Part shown: piece by piece, positions 12,101 to 24,300 of the stretch
How positions within the stretch are numbered: the stretch's first letter is position 1
Layout of the letters: each line of letters opens with the position of its first letter
From: Diospyros lotus
Lineage: Eukaryota > Streptophyta > Magnoliopsida > Ericales > Ebenaceae
Assembly (NCBI RefSeq): GCF_014633365.1
Contig: NC_068341.1
Coordinates: forward strand, 5,146,001-5,210,000
Reading direction: 5' to 3'
DNA length: 64,000 bases
Notes under the pieces: generated by a model
The model's database searches: none
The model's input: only the letters and a program-made list of their open reading frames with translations
What the model was told of the DNA's origin: nothing
Made by a program: the position numbers and the translations under genes

Positions 12101-15100
12101 TAATCGAGCCTTATACCTTTCAATACTCCCATCGAAATTGTGTTTGATAGTAAAAATCCACTTACATCCAACTGTTTTCTTACCTGGGGGCAGCTCAACC
12201 ATCTCCCAAGAATGATCCCCAATTAAGGCCTTCATTTCTTCCATAACTACATCTTTCCACTTAGGATCATCCAAAGCTCCTTGGATATTTTTTGGAATTT
12301 CTGTACTATCAAGTCTGGCAATAAAACCTCTGAATTTGGGAGATAATTTTGCATAAGACAGATGATTTGACATAGGGTATTTAACACATGACCTTACCCC
12401 TTTTCCTAGAGCTATAGGAACTGCCCAATCGAGACCATCTCCTTGAGGCACATGACTATCCGAGCTATTTCTAGTGCTGTTGTTTTCAGCGTTGTTTTCA
12501 GTTCCTCCCTACCTCCACTGTTATCTCTTGCTGATGCATCCCCTGAAGAACTGTCACCTTCTGTTGGACTAGCTTCAATGGATGATGATTGACCATGCTA
12601 AGTCTGTGGAAGTTCTTTAGGTCTCCTAGAATATACAAACAGTGGGGGATTTTGATTTTTTTGCTTAGGAGTTGATTATGCCAGTACATTGTCAGAGATA
12701 GATACTTCTCCCCCTTGACAGGATGCTGGCAGAGAAGTAGGAAGAGGCAAAGATAAAGGCACAAGGTCATGGAAGTTGGCAAAAGAAGTTGTTCCTGAAT
12801 AATAAGAGAGGTTCTCATAGAATGTGACATCGGTAGAAACATAAAATCCACAGGTAACAAGACAATAACACTTGTATCCCTTTTGAAAAAGAGAGTACCC
12901 AACAAAGACACACTTGAGGGCTTTGGGATCTAATTTTGTGCGGGATACATTGTAGTTATGAACATACACCACACAGCCAAAGATTTTAGAATCAAGAGAT
13001 TGTAGAAACGGTGCATGAGGATAGATGTCACAAAGAGTCTCAAGTGGGGTTCTAAATCTTAAAGGTTTAGAGGGAAAACGATTTATCAAATAAGTGGATG
13101 TAAGAACAGCCTCTCCCCAATATGAATGAGGAACATGGGAAGTAAACATCATAGCTCGAGCCACCTCTAATAGATGTCTATTTTTTCTTTCGGTCACACC
13201 ATTTTGTTGTGGTGTGTAGGGGCAAGAACTTTGATGTAAAATACCATGTTCATTCAAATAATTAGTCAAGTCATGGAAAAAATATTCTCGACCATTATCG
13301 GTACGCAAAATATGAATATGAGCTTGAAACATATTCAAAACAAATTTGTGGAAACGTTTGAATAGACAACTAGCTTCAGATTTATCCTTCACAAGATACA
13401 CCCAACATGCCCTAGAATGATCATCAATGAAGATAATAAACCATCTAGAACCAAATATATTAGGGTGTTTAGAGAGTCCCCAAATATTACTATGGATCAA
13501 ATGAAATGGTGTTGAGGGCTTGTAAGGGTGAATAGAATGATGAGTTTTGGACTGTTTTGCAAGAGTACATTGCTCACAAGAAAAACTTTGGTCTTTATTG
13601 ATAAAAATGTGAGGATACAAGAATCTAAGATAAGGAAAACTTGGATGTCCCAACCGTTTATGCCATAACATGACTTTGGCATTGGTTGAAACAGTTAGAA
13701 CAGATTTATTCAAAGAGAAAAAAGCTGAAATGTTTCCAGTCAACCAATATAGTTCATCCTTAGCTTCAGCATTGCCAATCATCATCCACGATGCTTGGTC
13801 TTGAAATAAACAATAGGAAGGGAAGAATATCACTCTACAGTTCATGTCATTAGTGAGCCGGCTAACTGACAATAGATTGTAACTCAATCCAGGGACATAT
13901 AATACTGATTTAAGTTGTAGTTTCGAAAGACAAATAGTTCCACATCCTAGGGCAGGAAAGGTTGTTGCATCGGCCATTTTAACCTCAATTAATGTATCAC
14001 ACGGCTTGTATTCAATCATATGCCTTTTGGAATTGGACATATGATCAGATGCACCCGTGTCTATTATCCAAACATCCTTAGGAAGTTGTTGTGATAACAG
14101 AGAAAAATTAGAGGTACCTTTCTAGACTGTTGATGCAGTGGGTTGGTGAGTAGGAAAATTGGCAGGGGTAATACCTTGGTTTATCAGCCTGTAAAGGACC
14201 TGTATCTGTTCTTCTATTAGATTCAGATCAGTTTTGTTTCCAATCTCTCTAGTTGTTTTAGCTACATATGTTGTTCGGGTGTTTTCTCTCTTGTTTTTAG
14301 GTTTCCAATTGGCAGGTTTGCCATGGATCTTCCAACAAGTGTCTTTTGTATGCTAGGGTCTGTTACAGTGGTCACACCACTACTTCTCCTTTCCTACCCT
14401 TTCTGAAAAATTGTCCCCCTGTTTAACAGTTGCAAGAGCAGAATTCTGATGGGTTAGATTTGTATTATCGAGTTAGTTGAGCATTACCTTTCGTCGGCTT
14501 TCTTCTCTTCTTACTTCAGCAAAAACTTCTTTGAGAGATGACAAGGGTTTAGTGCCCAAAATCCGACCTCTTACTTCATCCAAATCAGTGTTAAGCCCAT
14601 GGAGAAAGTCAAATATCCTATCCTATTCAATTATCTTGTTATACTTCATGCTATCAACAGTACATTCCCAACTACTGGTCTGAAACAAGTCTATTTCATG
14701 CCATGACTCAACCAAAACATTAAAATATTCTATAACACTTAAGTTACCTTGTTTGGTTGTTCTGATGGCCGACTTTGTTTCAAAGTTTTGAGATGAATTC
14801 TCCAAGTCGGAATACATCTCCTGAACCGAATCCCAAATCTCCTTGGTTGTTTTGTGGAATAGATAAATTCTCCCGATCCTAGGCTCCATAACCATGCCAT
14901 TATGGTTGAGTTTTCAACCTCCCAAGTGCCATAGGTAGTGGCTGCAGCAGGAGGAGCAGGAATTTCACCGGTTAAATAGCCAGATTTTTCTTTTCCTTTA
15001 ATCACCAGTAGCACAGATTGGAATCACTCTCTAAAATTACTACCATTCAATTTATGGTGAGTAATTTGTAGAGGATGATTATCGATTGAAGTAGTTGGTA

Positions 15101-16356
15101 GATTTGGAAAAGAGGAAACCGGACCAGATGAAGGAAGACGTCCTGGAGAGTTGGTAGCAGATGCCTCCATTAGGGTAGGGTTTTGGTGAACATCAGCCAT
15201 GATCTTGAGAGATGAGAAAAAAAGATAACTATACAGTTTTTGATCAAGCCTGAAGCTCTGATACCATGAAACGAGCAAAACATAATGCTTGATTGATTAT
15301 TAAACTGAGAGGGATAGGAAATATATATAAGATACAACTCTACCTCTTCCCTATAGAGTAGGAAAGGATTTGAAATAATCTAATCCTAAAAACTAGGAAA
15401 ACCTATCTCCTAAACTTTAGGAGATAAAACAGATAAAAAACAAACTTAAACTAATTTAAATACAATTGTATAACAACCAAATAATCTACAAGGATAATTC
15501 TCCTATCCTTTAATCTATTTGAATCTTCTTTTCTCATCCAACAAAGTAGTACTAAATTCACAACACTTCAAAGTTCAAGCCACTCAGGCAAAGCCTAAAA
15601 CAGCATTTCCAACCTAAACCCTACACAGAAGATGACTAAAACTGTATAAAAAATAATGCTTACATAAACAAATCTAATTAATAGCTAAGAGTATCGAGTT
15701 ATTTATGCATGATTCATCAATTTTGCAATTTATACACAACCCTCTCCTAAGTCCTAATTAAGGCATAATCCTACACATAGGGGAACCATAGTGTTGCCCT
15801 ATCAGAAGTCTGTAACTCCACATGGCACATAGTCCTTTCCTTCTCTTTTAATTCTTACTTTCTTTCTGTCCTGCTCATGAATTCAGGGAACATGGAGGAC
15901 CTCTAAAATTCACAACCAGTCTAAACACTCGCACCGTGTAAGAAAGCAGCTCCCACCTAGAATCAAGTTTATGATTAAAATGCAATAAAATTATGCTTAT
16001 TACAGAAAAACTCAATAAATATCTTAATCTGGAATACTGATAATTTACTATATTACTAATCTAAACATTCAAGAATCATACATAAAGAAAATAATAATGT
16101 AGCATTTATTAGAATCCATAACAAAAAATAAAGCTGTCTTGCTTTTGACTAGTGACTACACAGTTCATAAGAATCAATTTCATGGGACAAAATTGTAAAA
16201 ACAGAACCCAATATATAAATACGAGGGAAAAAAAATGAGAAGAGTATAAAGGAGGGTTCTCACACAGAAGCCAGTTTTGATCATGAACAACTCCATGCAT
16301 CCTCCAACCAAGGCTGACCCAACAGCTATCTTCAAATACCAGTCCCAAAACTTCAT
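9197..16356 (-). CDS. 71-residue single-span membrane microprotein, split by a copia element
   Basis: Two coding exons: 16356-16266 (91 bp) and 9321-9197 (125 bp), together 216 bp or 71 aa. Exon 1 reads [20 protein letters not shown] then [10 protein letters not shown]; exon 2 completes a Tyr across the junction and reads [20 protein letters not shown] then [20 protein letters not shown] and stop. The donor is T|GTGTGA and the acceptor TTGGCAG|AT. Residues about 7-28 form one hydrophobic span; the rest is a charged amphipathic helix ending in an LNPW motif. A 5'-UTR acceptor (TTTTTGCAG, ending at 16386) precedes the ATG by 29 bases. The single coding intron is 6.9 kb and contains a whole Ty1-copia element (10466-15543). 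I think it belongs to a conserved plant family of short, uncharacterised membrane proteins, possibly organellar, but I cannot name a function. Confidence 0.75.
9322..10460 (-). other. Intron of the microprotein gene, left of the copia insertion
   Basis: AT-rich intron sequence containing a 39-bp tandem duplication (9471-9548). Open frames at 9545-9796 and 9995-10208 have no family resemblance. Confidence 0.6.
9471..9548. repeat. 39-bp perfect tandem duplication
   Basis: Two identical 39-bp units starting TATAGAAAGGCATTGAATTG, at 9471-9509 and 9510-9548, within the intron of the microprotein gene. Confidence 0.9.
10466..10734 (-). repeat. 3' LTR of the Ty1-copia element
   Basis: 269 bp. In the element's sense it starts TGTTGGATGAGAAAAG and ends GCTCGTTTCA. 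A related solo LTR is present at 49483-49754. Confidence 0.93.
10742..15200 (-). pseudogene. Disabled copia gag-pol polyprotein
   Basis: The ATG at 15200 starts [17 protein letters not shown]. Gag is broken by TGG to TGA in FREW (about 15022) and a frameshift near 14890. A zinc knuckle (HCNRP..HTKDTCW) lies near 14370. The protease motif [12 protein letters not shown] is near 14055. The integrase has the HHCC region, DDHS, RTDNG and the catalytic Glu in NGVTERKN (13.2-13.7 kb). The RT runs from [14 protein letters not shown] sequence near 12150 to YVDDI near 11715. The RNase H part has YSDSKSAI and HDRMKH, then TGA in place of a Lys/Glu codon near 10886. The natural end YSSA-stop is at 10742. 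Further stops and shifts lie between 11.2 and 12.0 kb, so the copy is not autonomous. Confidence 0.9.
15267..15543 (-). repeat. 5' LTR of the Ty1-copia element
   Basis: 277 bp, nearly identical to the left LTR apart from a 9-base insertion (near 15303-15311) and scattered substitutions. The TSD AAGTA follows at 15544-15548. Confidence 0.93.
15549..16265 (-). other. Intron of the microprotein gene, right of the copia insertion
   Basis: AT-rich intron with no other exon signal. It ends at the donor (16265-16260). Confidence 0.6.
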
Positions 16357-16863
16357 TTCTTTACCACTTTTCTCCTAATCTTTCACTGCAAAAACAGTAC
16401 AAAGACAACCTATCAAGCTTTAAGCCCACTGGGTGGGGTCTGAATCTGCTACTGCAAAAATAGTATAAAGGAAAAATAAGCAATACAACGCTACCAATTG
16501 GGCCAACAGCTTTTCAGCAATTGAAGATCAAGTGAGTTCAATCCGATTAATAGAGCTAAACTTAAGATTATGCAGCTCTTATCCTTCTCGAGAGAGAGGT
16601 GCCACAAGTAGAAGAGATGATTCTGTGCCTCACTGAATCCAAGACAAACTCAGATCGTTGGTAAAAAGATCAGTCCAAAATTAATTTTATAACAAACCTA
16701 AAGAGATTCGGGAAGGACTAGATGTTAAGATTGAAAAATAAAAACGAAAGAAAAATATGCTCAGGCCTAGTTCTACATATCTTCCCAGATCAGCAAATAT
16801 ATCCACAGCGGAACAAAGAAAATTACAGAACAATAGAAGGTTTAAGAATTCTTAAGAAAAGAC

Positions 16864-16966
16864 ATCATTCATTACCAGGACGATTTCCCTATGGAGATGA
16901 ACGGAAGAAAAAAAAAAATCATTCATTACCAGGATGATTTCCCTATGGCGATGAACGGAAGAAAAC
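16864..16966. repeat. 54-bp near-perfect tandem duplication
   Basis: Two copies (16864-16917 and 16918-16966) sharing ATTCATTACCAGGA and CCCTATGG, with substitutions at three or so positions and an A-run length difference. It falls in the presumed 5'-UTR intron of the microprotein gene. In the minus sense both copies carry CTG|GTAATG, so a potential splice donor is duplicated. Confidence 0.85.
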
Positions 16967-17435
16967 CGGCGACGTTCTACGGTGACAGAGTTAATAATCG
17001 CCGGCCGGAATCGAAACAGCGTGCGAGGACTGTGAGGCGTTCTGGAAAGTCGAAACATCAATTGCGGTTTACTAGTAGTGGGTTGCAATCGACCTGAGCT
17101 CGGGCTCGAGCCGGAGCTCGGCCTCGCCACCACTAATCTGTGTAACTGATATCTACCCGTAAAATTGAGCCATAAATTACCACAGTTTTGGAGTGAGAAT
17201 ATGAAACTACACGAAATGTGATAACCTAATAAAACAATCTAGCTAGCATTGTTAACCCTGTTTCTGGAGTATCATGAATTGAGACTTAAAAGACCGAACA
17301 TTTGAAGCCAAAAATAAAACGAGAGCGAACGAGCTTCGAATAACACCAAAAATTTCGAACTTTGGTTAGTACCCCACTCATTAATCATAGACCGAATCAT
17401 GAGACTGATAGTCTACAGATGTTTACAACAAATGT

Positions 17436-17439
<4 letters not shown>

Positions 17440-17466
<27 letters not shown>
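17440..17466. repeat. (GA)n microsatellite
   Basis: About 27 bases of GA next to the inferred 5'-UTR splice donor of the microprotein gene. Confidence 0.9.
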
Positions 17467-17467
<1 letters not shown>

Positions 17468-17472
<5 letters not shown>

Positions 17473-17755
17473 TGTTCACGACCAAAGTGACGATTGAATC
17501 AGAGAACGTGAGAATCTGATAGAGAAATTGCTGGGCTTTGAATGTCTGATCTGGTCTCAAGAGGAGGCTGTGCGGCGGCAGAGGGAGGGGTGTGCAGCGG
17601 CGAGAGACGGCGGAGATGGAGGATGCAGCGGCGGTCGGCAGCGAGAGGCGGGGCAGCGGCGAAGGGAAGGGAAAAAGAGAGGAGAGATAAGAAGAGGAAA
17701 AGTGGGTTTCTCGGGGCGGGGGGCGGGGGGGGGGGAGGGTAATGGGGGTAGAGAG
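17468..17755 (-). promoter_or_regulatory. Inferred 5'-UTR exon of the microprotein gene
   Basis: In the minus sense this is a C/T-rich, GC-rich stretch typical of a plant 5' leader, ending GGCAG|GTCTCTCT, a usable donor that could splice to the acceptor at 16386. Its plus strand holds G-runs at 17717-17743 that could form a G-quadruplex on the template strand. Apparent open frames here (17528-17779) are low-complexity Gly/Arg products. The exon assignment is inference. Confidence 0.45.
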
Positions 17756-18294
17756 AGAAACAGAAAAATATATATATAATGATATATATATATTATTATT
17801 TAATTATAATATAATATATTTATAAAATTATAAATGAATTTATTAATATATTTATAAATAAATTTATTTTTACAAGTTAATCGCAAATAATTGAATAAAT
17901 GAATTGAGTTTTATTGAATTTAAATTTAATATTAGATTCAATTAAAATTTATTTATCAAATTTAAATAAATTTTTATCAAATTGAATACCGAACCTGACT
18001 CGACTCATTAATTTGTGGGGGAAGTAATATACAAACGGGTACGATCTGGATCATTTATCCAACCCGAAAAGTAATGGGCAATGCCCGAACCCGACCCTGT
18101 TTCATCTGGCTTATTTAATATATTTATTAGTTGACGTATAAAGTAAACTATTCGGTGGACGAACTCCCGAGTCTTCCGTCCTTGGACCCCGGTTTTCTTC
18201 CCCATCAGTCTCTGTCGAGAACTGTAAGATTACTACGCGTTCATTTTCTTGGGAATTCTTCAAAAGAAAACAAGTAGAAGAAGATTGAAGATCA
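17756..18294. promoter_or_regulatory. Divergent intergenic promoter region
   Basis: About 430 bp of AT-rich DNA separates the inferred microprotein leader (minus) from the RING-CH leader (plus, from about 18190). The two genes are head to head, so this is a candidate shared promoter. TATATATA-like runs occur near 17768-17795, but AT content is too high to assign one. Confidence 0.4.
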
Positions 18295-18365
18295 ATGCCC
18301 ATATCCCAGTCTGTCACTAGTCCTGTTGCCGATGATCCTTCCCAGGTCTCTCTCTCTCCTCTCTC

Positions 18366-18397
<32 letters not shown>

Positions 18398-21300
18398 GCA
18401 GTGTTTGAGCTTTGTTCACCAGAAGTTGTAATTGGATTCTCAAATTCCCCCAGTTTCGTTGTGGGTTTTAGGCTTATCGCATGGATTTTCAATTCCTACT
18501 TTTAATTCTATGTTTTTGTAAATTATATGCGTTTCCCTTGGGTATTACGATAATACTTATATGTGGTATTTCAATTTCAGCAGATCAAGAGAGAGGATTG
18601 GGTTGTACTTTCATGTGGGTATACTTAAATGGTTTTGCTTGTCAAGGGCCCCTTTAATAGAAATTAGCTTCTTATTTCCAGAATATCTGATTACATGTGA
18701 AAAATTGTCGTTCACAATCCATTATTTTCAATTATCCGAACTTGGGTTACAAGTATGAGTTGGTGTCTAGCATCTTAAATAAACTAATAAAAGCCTGAAT
18801 TTTGTTGAAGTTGTGAGTCAATTCATGCTAAAGCCAATAATGGATCTTGATGCTGCAATAGAACCCTCGGATGTCTTGTTTTCGAAAGACTAGTTAGTTC
18901 TAAATATGCTTATCTGAATTCCTTCACTAAGTGGAACTTAAAACAAATTCTGTGTAATTTTCCTGAATGGCATTACTGTATCAGTTTATAGAGTTCTTTC
19001 TTGAAGGGAAAAGTAGTTATTTGGTATTTGAAATGTTCAATGCATGTAGATCAATCCCCAAACTGTGAGACCGACGGAAGTATCTGCAAATCCAGGTCCA
19101 ACTATAAGGCACCCAGATCTGTCCCTTCAAATACCTCCAAGACCACTAGGTTTTGGAAGTAGCCGCAGTGGAAAGGGTTTGCTCCAGTCTCGGGATGCCT
19201 TCACTGGTAGTGCTTCACCAAGGGGCTTTCTTCGAGGTTTAAGTTTCAAGAAGAAGGTCAATGCATCCAATGGTGAAAAAAGCTCTCTTCTCTCTTCAGA
19301 CAATAAGACAGCTCCTGAGAGTCCTGCTTCGGCCAATTTTGCATCTACCTGGAATAGATGTACCTCTCTTCCTGTTACACCTGCATCAAACCTGTCCCCT
19401 TCTGCTTCCACACCTATTTCAGCAAGGACTTACTGCGAGGGGATCAAATCAAACGTAAGTTGATTCTTCTGTATCACTAGGTTTATCAGTCCCAAGCACC
19501 CTGGGTAGTAAATCATTTTACACAGGTCAAACATATTGATCTCAAGAAATAATTTTGAACAAGTCATTCTAGCAGCCTTGACTAGTATGTGTTATATGCA
19601 TACGTCTACAAATGTTATACAACTTATCTTCCAAAATTATCCTAATCATCTTTCTGTTGCTATTTTATGCTCTTCGCTTGGAAGTTTGTTCTTATATTAT
19701 TCTACCATAAAGGCTTTGCTCATCTTGTAGAGTCATGAAATTTATGCCCCTTGAACGGCTGGATCCTTTTGTGGGGATGTGGTTGAAGCTTTCTTTATTT
19801 TTCTTCTCTTTTTTTATTTTTTCCCCATCAGTCTTTAAAAGTGAATCAAATATATAATAAGAATGAGAGGGAAGGGGAAGATTTAGACTGCTGAATTGGT
19901 AACCCCTGCTTTTGACATAGGCAACTTCTCCCATTTATGCAAGTTAAAGTTACAATTGTTTATCCTCTCAATTGTAGCAGTCATTGTAACAGTTATTTTT
20001 CATACTGTCTTACTATTTAGTATTTACTGGGCATTAGAGGTGAATTCTGTTTTGGCTGTCCCACTTCATATCGTCTTTTTTTTTTCCATGAACAGTGTCC
20101 CTATGCATATGATGATGTGATTTCTGTGTGTTTGACTTCTGATAGATGGGATTGGTTCAGGCCCCAGTTTCAAGGTCCCTCACTATCCCTGGGAGAAATA
20201 TTGTTATTGTAAGATCAATATCTTTTGCTCCCTGTAAAGAGGATGTTCAACCAGATAACAATGACGGTATGTAATAAGCCCGTGTAAGATGTTTCCCTTG
20301 TTCACGTTGCCTTATTTAGTAGTGTTATTATCAAACTTTCTATAAGCCATCTGCAGAAGCTTAAAATGTCGTAAAATTTAGAATGCTACTATTTCTTAAT
20401 CATCTAGTGATTTTTCTGACTGCACCTATTGCAGTTTTACCAAAGAAATAAGTGCTAATATCGTTTAGAATTGCCCCAAGTGGATTTACTTTCCATATTT
20501 TGCATAACTTTTTTTATCAGATTACAGTTCTACTTTTGCCCCCGGTGGAAGTAAGGAAATAAGTAGTTGCTGTTTTGTTGAAATTCAGATGATCTTAATT
20601 TGCTTCAGTTTTTCTCAACCATCCATAAGATTCCTAAACAAAGTTGCAAGTCAAGCCTTTTACCCAACAACCATTTTTGATGCTCGGATCATACAGTTCT
20701 TGCCGTTGGCTTGCTTTGAATGGTATTTCTGTTGATTCATTGCCTGGCTACATCTGCATCCTGAAGTTAAAAATAAAACTCTTGACAAAAATGGCTTTGG
20801 CTGTTGTAATCTTTACGTCTAACTGTCTTATGATTATTTTTTTTCTTCTTTGTAACTTTATTTTATGGAAAGTCAGATCAAATAACTCCTGCTCCTGAGG
20901 AAGATGATGATAAAGAGATTCCAGAAGAGGAAGCAGTATGCAGGATCTGTTTTGATGTTTGTGAAGAAGGAAATACACTAAAGATGGAATGCAGTTGTAA
21001 AGGTGCCCTCAGACTTATTCACGAAGAATGTGCAGTAAAGTGGTTTAGCACAAAAGGGAACAAGAACTGTGATGTCTGTGGGCAAGAGGTTTTGAATTTA
21101 CCAGTAACCTTGCTTCGAGTTCCAAGTTCAACTCAAAGATATAGCAGGCAGGAGCAGCTTAATCAATCGGGTAGGAGTGCACGAACTATAAGGTGAGTAA
21201 GATTAATATACCGAATTTCAACTGTTGCAATACCAGCTTTGACATTGTTGGATGCTCTTGCTCTAGTATGCAGATTGCCTGCAGTCCGCTATAGCAGACT

Positions 21301-24300
21301 CCATGCTAGTGCTAGTCTATGTAGTTGAAATTCAAGTTTCATCAGACTTTTTGTCTGCTGATTCAGCCAAGGTGGCTGATCTAAATTCAGCTAACTCGGA
21401 TGAATACAATCTATAGCAGACTCCATGCTAGTGCTAGTCTATGTAGTTGAAATTCAAGTTTCATCAGACTTTTTGTCTGCTGATTCAGCCAAGGTGGCTG
21501 ATCTAAATTCAGCTAACTCGGATGAATACAATCTGTTTTAACTCATTTGCCTCTTGAGCTTGTCGCTATCAGAATTTACAGCTAAATCAGTGTTGTCAAA
21601 GAAAAATAGGTGAAAAATCTGTTAGGACCCCCGTTATTCATACCTATCAGAGGCGTAAAAGGAGGGGAGAAATCAAGGGTAGCCAAGGAAATTGACCAAA
21701 TGATAGAAGAGTCCAAAGTTTGTTAGGGGAAGAATATTCTCTCACGTGGCTGTAACAGATTGTTGAGAAGGTATATAAGGTGAGGGGAAAGGAGAGAGAA
21801 AGGTGTGGAAGATCTGGAAAATTGTTGAAGAAGTTGTGGGAGAGTGAGGCCCTCTCGAATAGGCCTGACTTCTTTTGTTTTCTTTTCTTGCTATTGCTGA
21901 TTTCCATTGCTGCAAGCTACTGTAATTGGGTAGTTTCCATTGTAATAGTTGAATTCAATCAATTGAGTAAGAGTTCTATCATTCTGGTATCAGAGCATTG
22001 ATCCATGGGTGTCTCCGTATCTGAGAGAGTAGGGGAGTTGGAGGGAAGATTGGAAACTTATCAACAACAGATGGAAGCGCGAATGGAGGGATTGCAAGTG
22101 GCGTTGGATTCTATGCGGAATGACTTCCAGAAGGTACATAACATAGAGAAGAATATGGCGATGATGTTGGACCAATTCAACTTACTGATAGAGAGGTGGG
22201 AGGCGCAGGAGAAGGATAGGAAAGGGAAACGAGGTGAGGAGAACATACCCTTGGGTTCCTCTTTTACAGTGGATGAGACACCAGGGGTGGGAGAAAAAGT
22301 GAGAGACGAATGCGGAGTGCCTGAGGACTTCGAAAGACTGGAGACGAGAGGTCGACGCTTGGAGATGCCACTGTTTGAGGGAGACGACCCTGAGGGGTGG
22401 GTCTTTAGGGCAGAACGCTACTTCGCTGTGAATCGACTGTCGAACGCGGAGAAGTTGGATTCGGCGACGCTCTGTTTTGAAGGAGCTGCTCTCGCCTGGT
22501 TTTAGTGGGAGCAAAGGCGTCGGTGCATGAGGAGTTGGGAGGAGCTCAAAGCGATGCTGGTCAATCGGTTCCAATCGACTCAAGAAGGCACCGCGGAGGA
22601 GAGGTTCCTCGTGCTTAGGCAGACGGGGTCCATCAAGGACTACCGCCTTTGTTTTCAGACCTTAGCTTCATCACTTGAAGGTCTGCCAGAAGCGTTTCTG
22701 GAAGGTCACTTCCCAAATGGCCTAAAGCTGGATATTCGGGCGGAGATGATGGTACTGCGGCCAACGGGACTGGAGCAGATGATGGAGCTGGCCCAAAGGA
22801 TTGAGGAGAGGAATCAGGTGGTCCGCAGAGGTTATCTTGGATCAGGCCCAACTCGGGTATCAGCCCTTTCCTTCCTAGTAACAAACACCCAGCCGGTGAT
22901 TCGGCCCCCTCCACCAGCACTGTCGAAGTTGGCGACACACAACACCGCCTCCTCGCATCGGCCACCAGCCGTCGGTAGGTGGAGTAACCCTCCTTTTAAA
23001 TGGCTAAGCGAGAGCGAGTTGCAAGCCAAACGGGCGAAGGGTCTCTGTTTTCGTTGTGATGAGAAGTACTCGGTGGGGCACAAGTGCAAGAACAGAGAGT
23101 TGCAGGTGATGGTAATTTATGAGGAAGAAAGGGAAGAGGGAGAAGAAGAAACAGCAGAGGCTAAAACTGGAGAAAATTCAAGGGAAACAGAAAACACAAT
23201 CAGAATAAGGGAAGTGGTGGAGCTATCCCTGAATTCCGTGGTGGGGTTAACACCTCCACAGACCATGAAGATCGAGGGGGAAATTGATGGCCAAGAAGTA
23301 ATGGTCTTAATCGATAGTGGGGCTTCTCACAACTTCATAGCTGCTGAACTGGTGCAGAAGCTGGGGCTGTCTCGGACTCAAACGAGAGGTTATGGAGTGA
23401 TCATGGGGTCAGGCATGGCTGTTCAAGGGGCTGGAGTGTGTAAGGGGGTTACTCTGCGGTTGCAAAATGTTGAGGTAATTGAGGATTTCCTACCATTAGA
23501 GCTAAGAAGCTCTGATGTAATTCTTGGAATGAAGTGGCTAGTCACGCTTGGTAGATTGGGGTTCATTGGTTATGAAGTTCAGATCGGGGGGTATGACAGT
23601 CACACTGCTTGGGGACCCCAGCCTCAGCAAAACATTGGTAACTTTGAAGTCGATGATGAAGGCTTTTCGAGAAAACGGAGAAGGAGTGATGTTGGAGTTG
23701 GGAAGTTTGACAGCTAAAGAAAAGAAGGGAGAAGAGGTGGTTCCTGGGGAATTACAGGACCTGCTGGCAGATTTTAAGGAGGTGTTTAAGGAGCATTGTG
23801 GGCTACCCCCGCACCGGGGAAGGGATCACATGATTATGTTACAATCTGGAGCCCCTTCGGTAAGCGTACGACCTTACCGTTACCCCCATCTCCAGAAAAA
23901 CGAAATTGAGAAGCTGGTTCGAGAGATGTTGGCAGCAGGTCTTATCAGGCCGAGTATCAGTCCATTTTCCAGCCCGGTGTTGCTGGTCAAGAAGAAGGAT
24001 GGCGGCTGGAGATTTTGTGTGGATTATAGGGCTTTAAACAAGGTAATAATTCCTGATAAATTTCCTATTCCTGTCATTGAAGAGTTATTGGACGAACTGC
24101 ACGGGGCTGCTGTTTTTTCTAAGCTAGACTTGAAATCGAGGTATCATCAGATACGTATCGCATCGGATGACGTTCTGAAGACTGCTTTTCGCACTCATGA
24201 GGGTCATTATGAATTCTTAGTCATGCCGTTTGGCTTAACAAATGCATCAGCTACTTTTCAATCCTTGATGAATGAGATTTTTAAGGAGCACTTGAGACAA

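Larger units (their letters stand above)
10466..15543 (-). mobile_element. Full-length Ty1-copia LTR retrotransposon
   Basis: A 5.08-kb element with TG...CA LTRs (10466-10734 and 15267-15543) flanked by a perfect 5-bp target duplication AAGTA (10461-10465 and 15544-15548). It is transcribed from the minus strand. The primer-binding site TGGTATCAGAGC (15266-15255, complementary to initiator tRNA-Met) abuts the right LTR. The polypurine tract GAGGGGGAG (10743-10735 region) abuts the left LTR. The domain order protease, integrase, RT, RNase H defines copia. It sits inside the intron of the microprotein gene in the same orientation as that gene. The LTRs differ by roughly seven substitutions and two small indels by eye, so insertion was recent. 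Confidence 0.95.

Noticed and set aside
16852..17133. Minus-strand open frame (PSSGSSPSSGRLQPTTSKPQ) as a gene
   Set aside because: It begins with GTG rather than ATG, includes the 54-bp duplication, and lies in the probable leader/intron of the microprotein gene. The opposite strand is equally open.
17528..17779. Plus-strand Gly/Arg-rich open frame
   Set aside because: Low-complexity product of a G-rich strand opposite an inferred 5' UTR; no homologue-like features.
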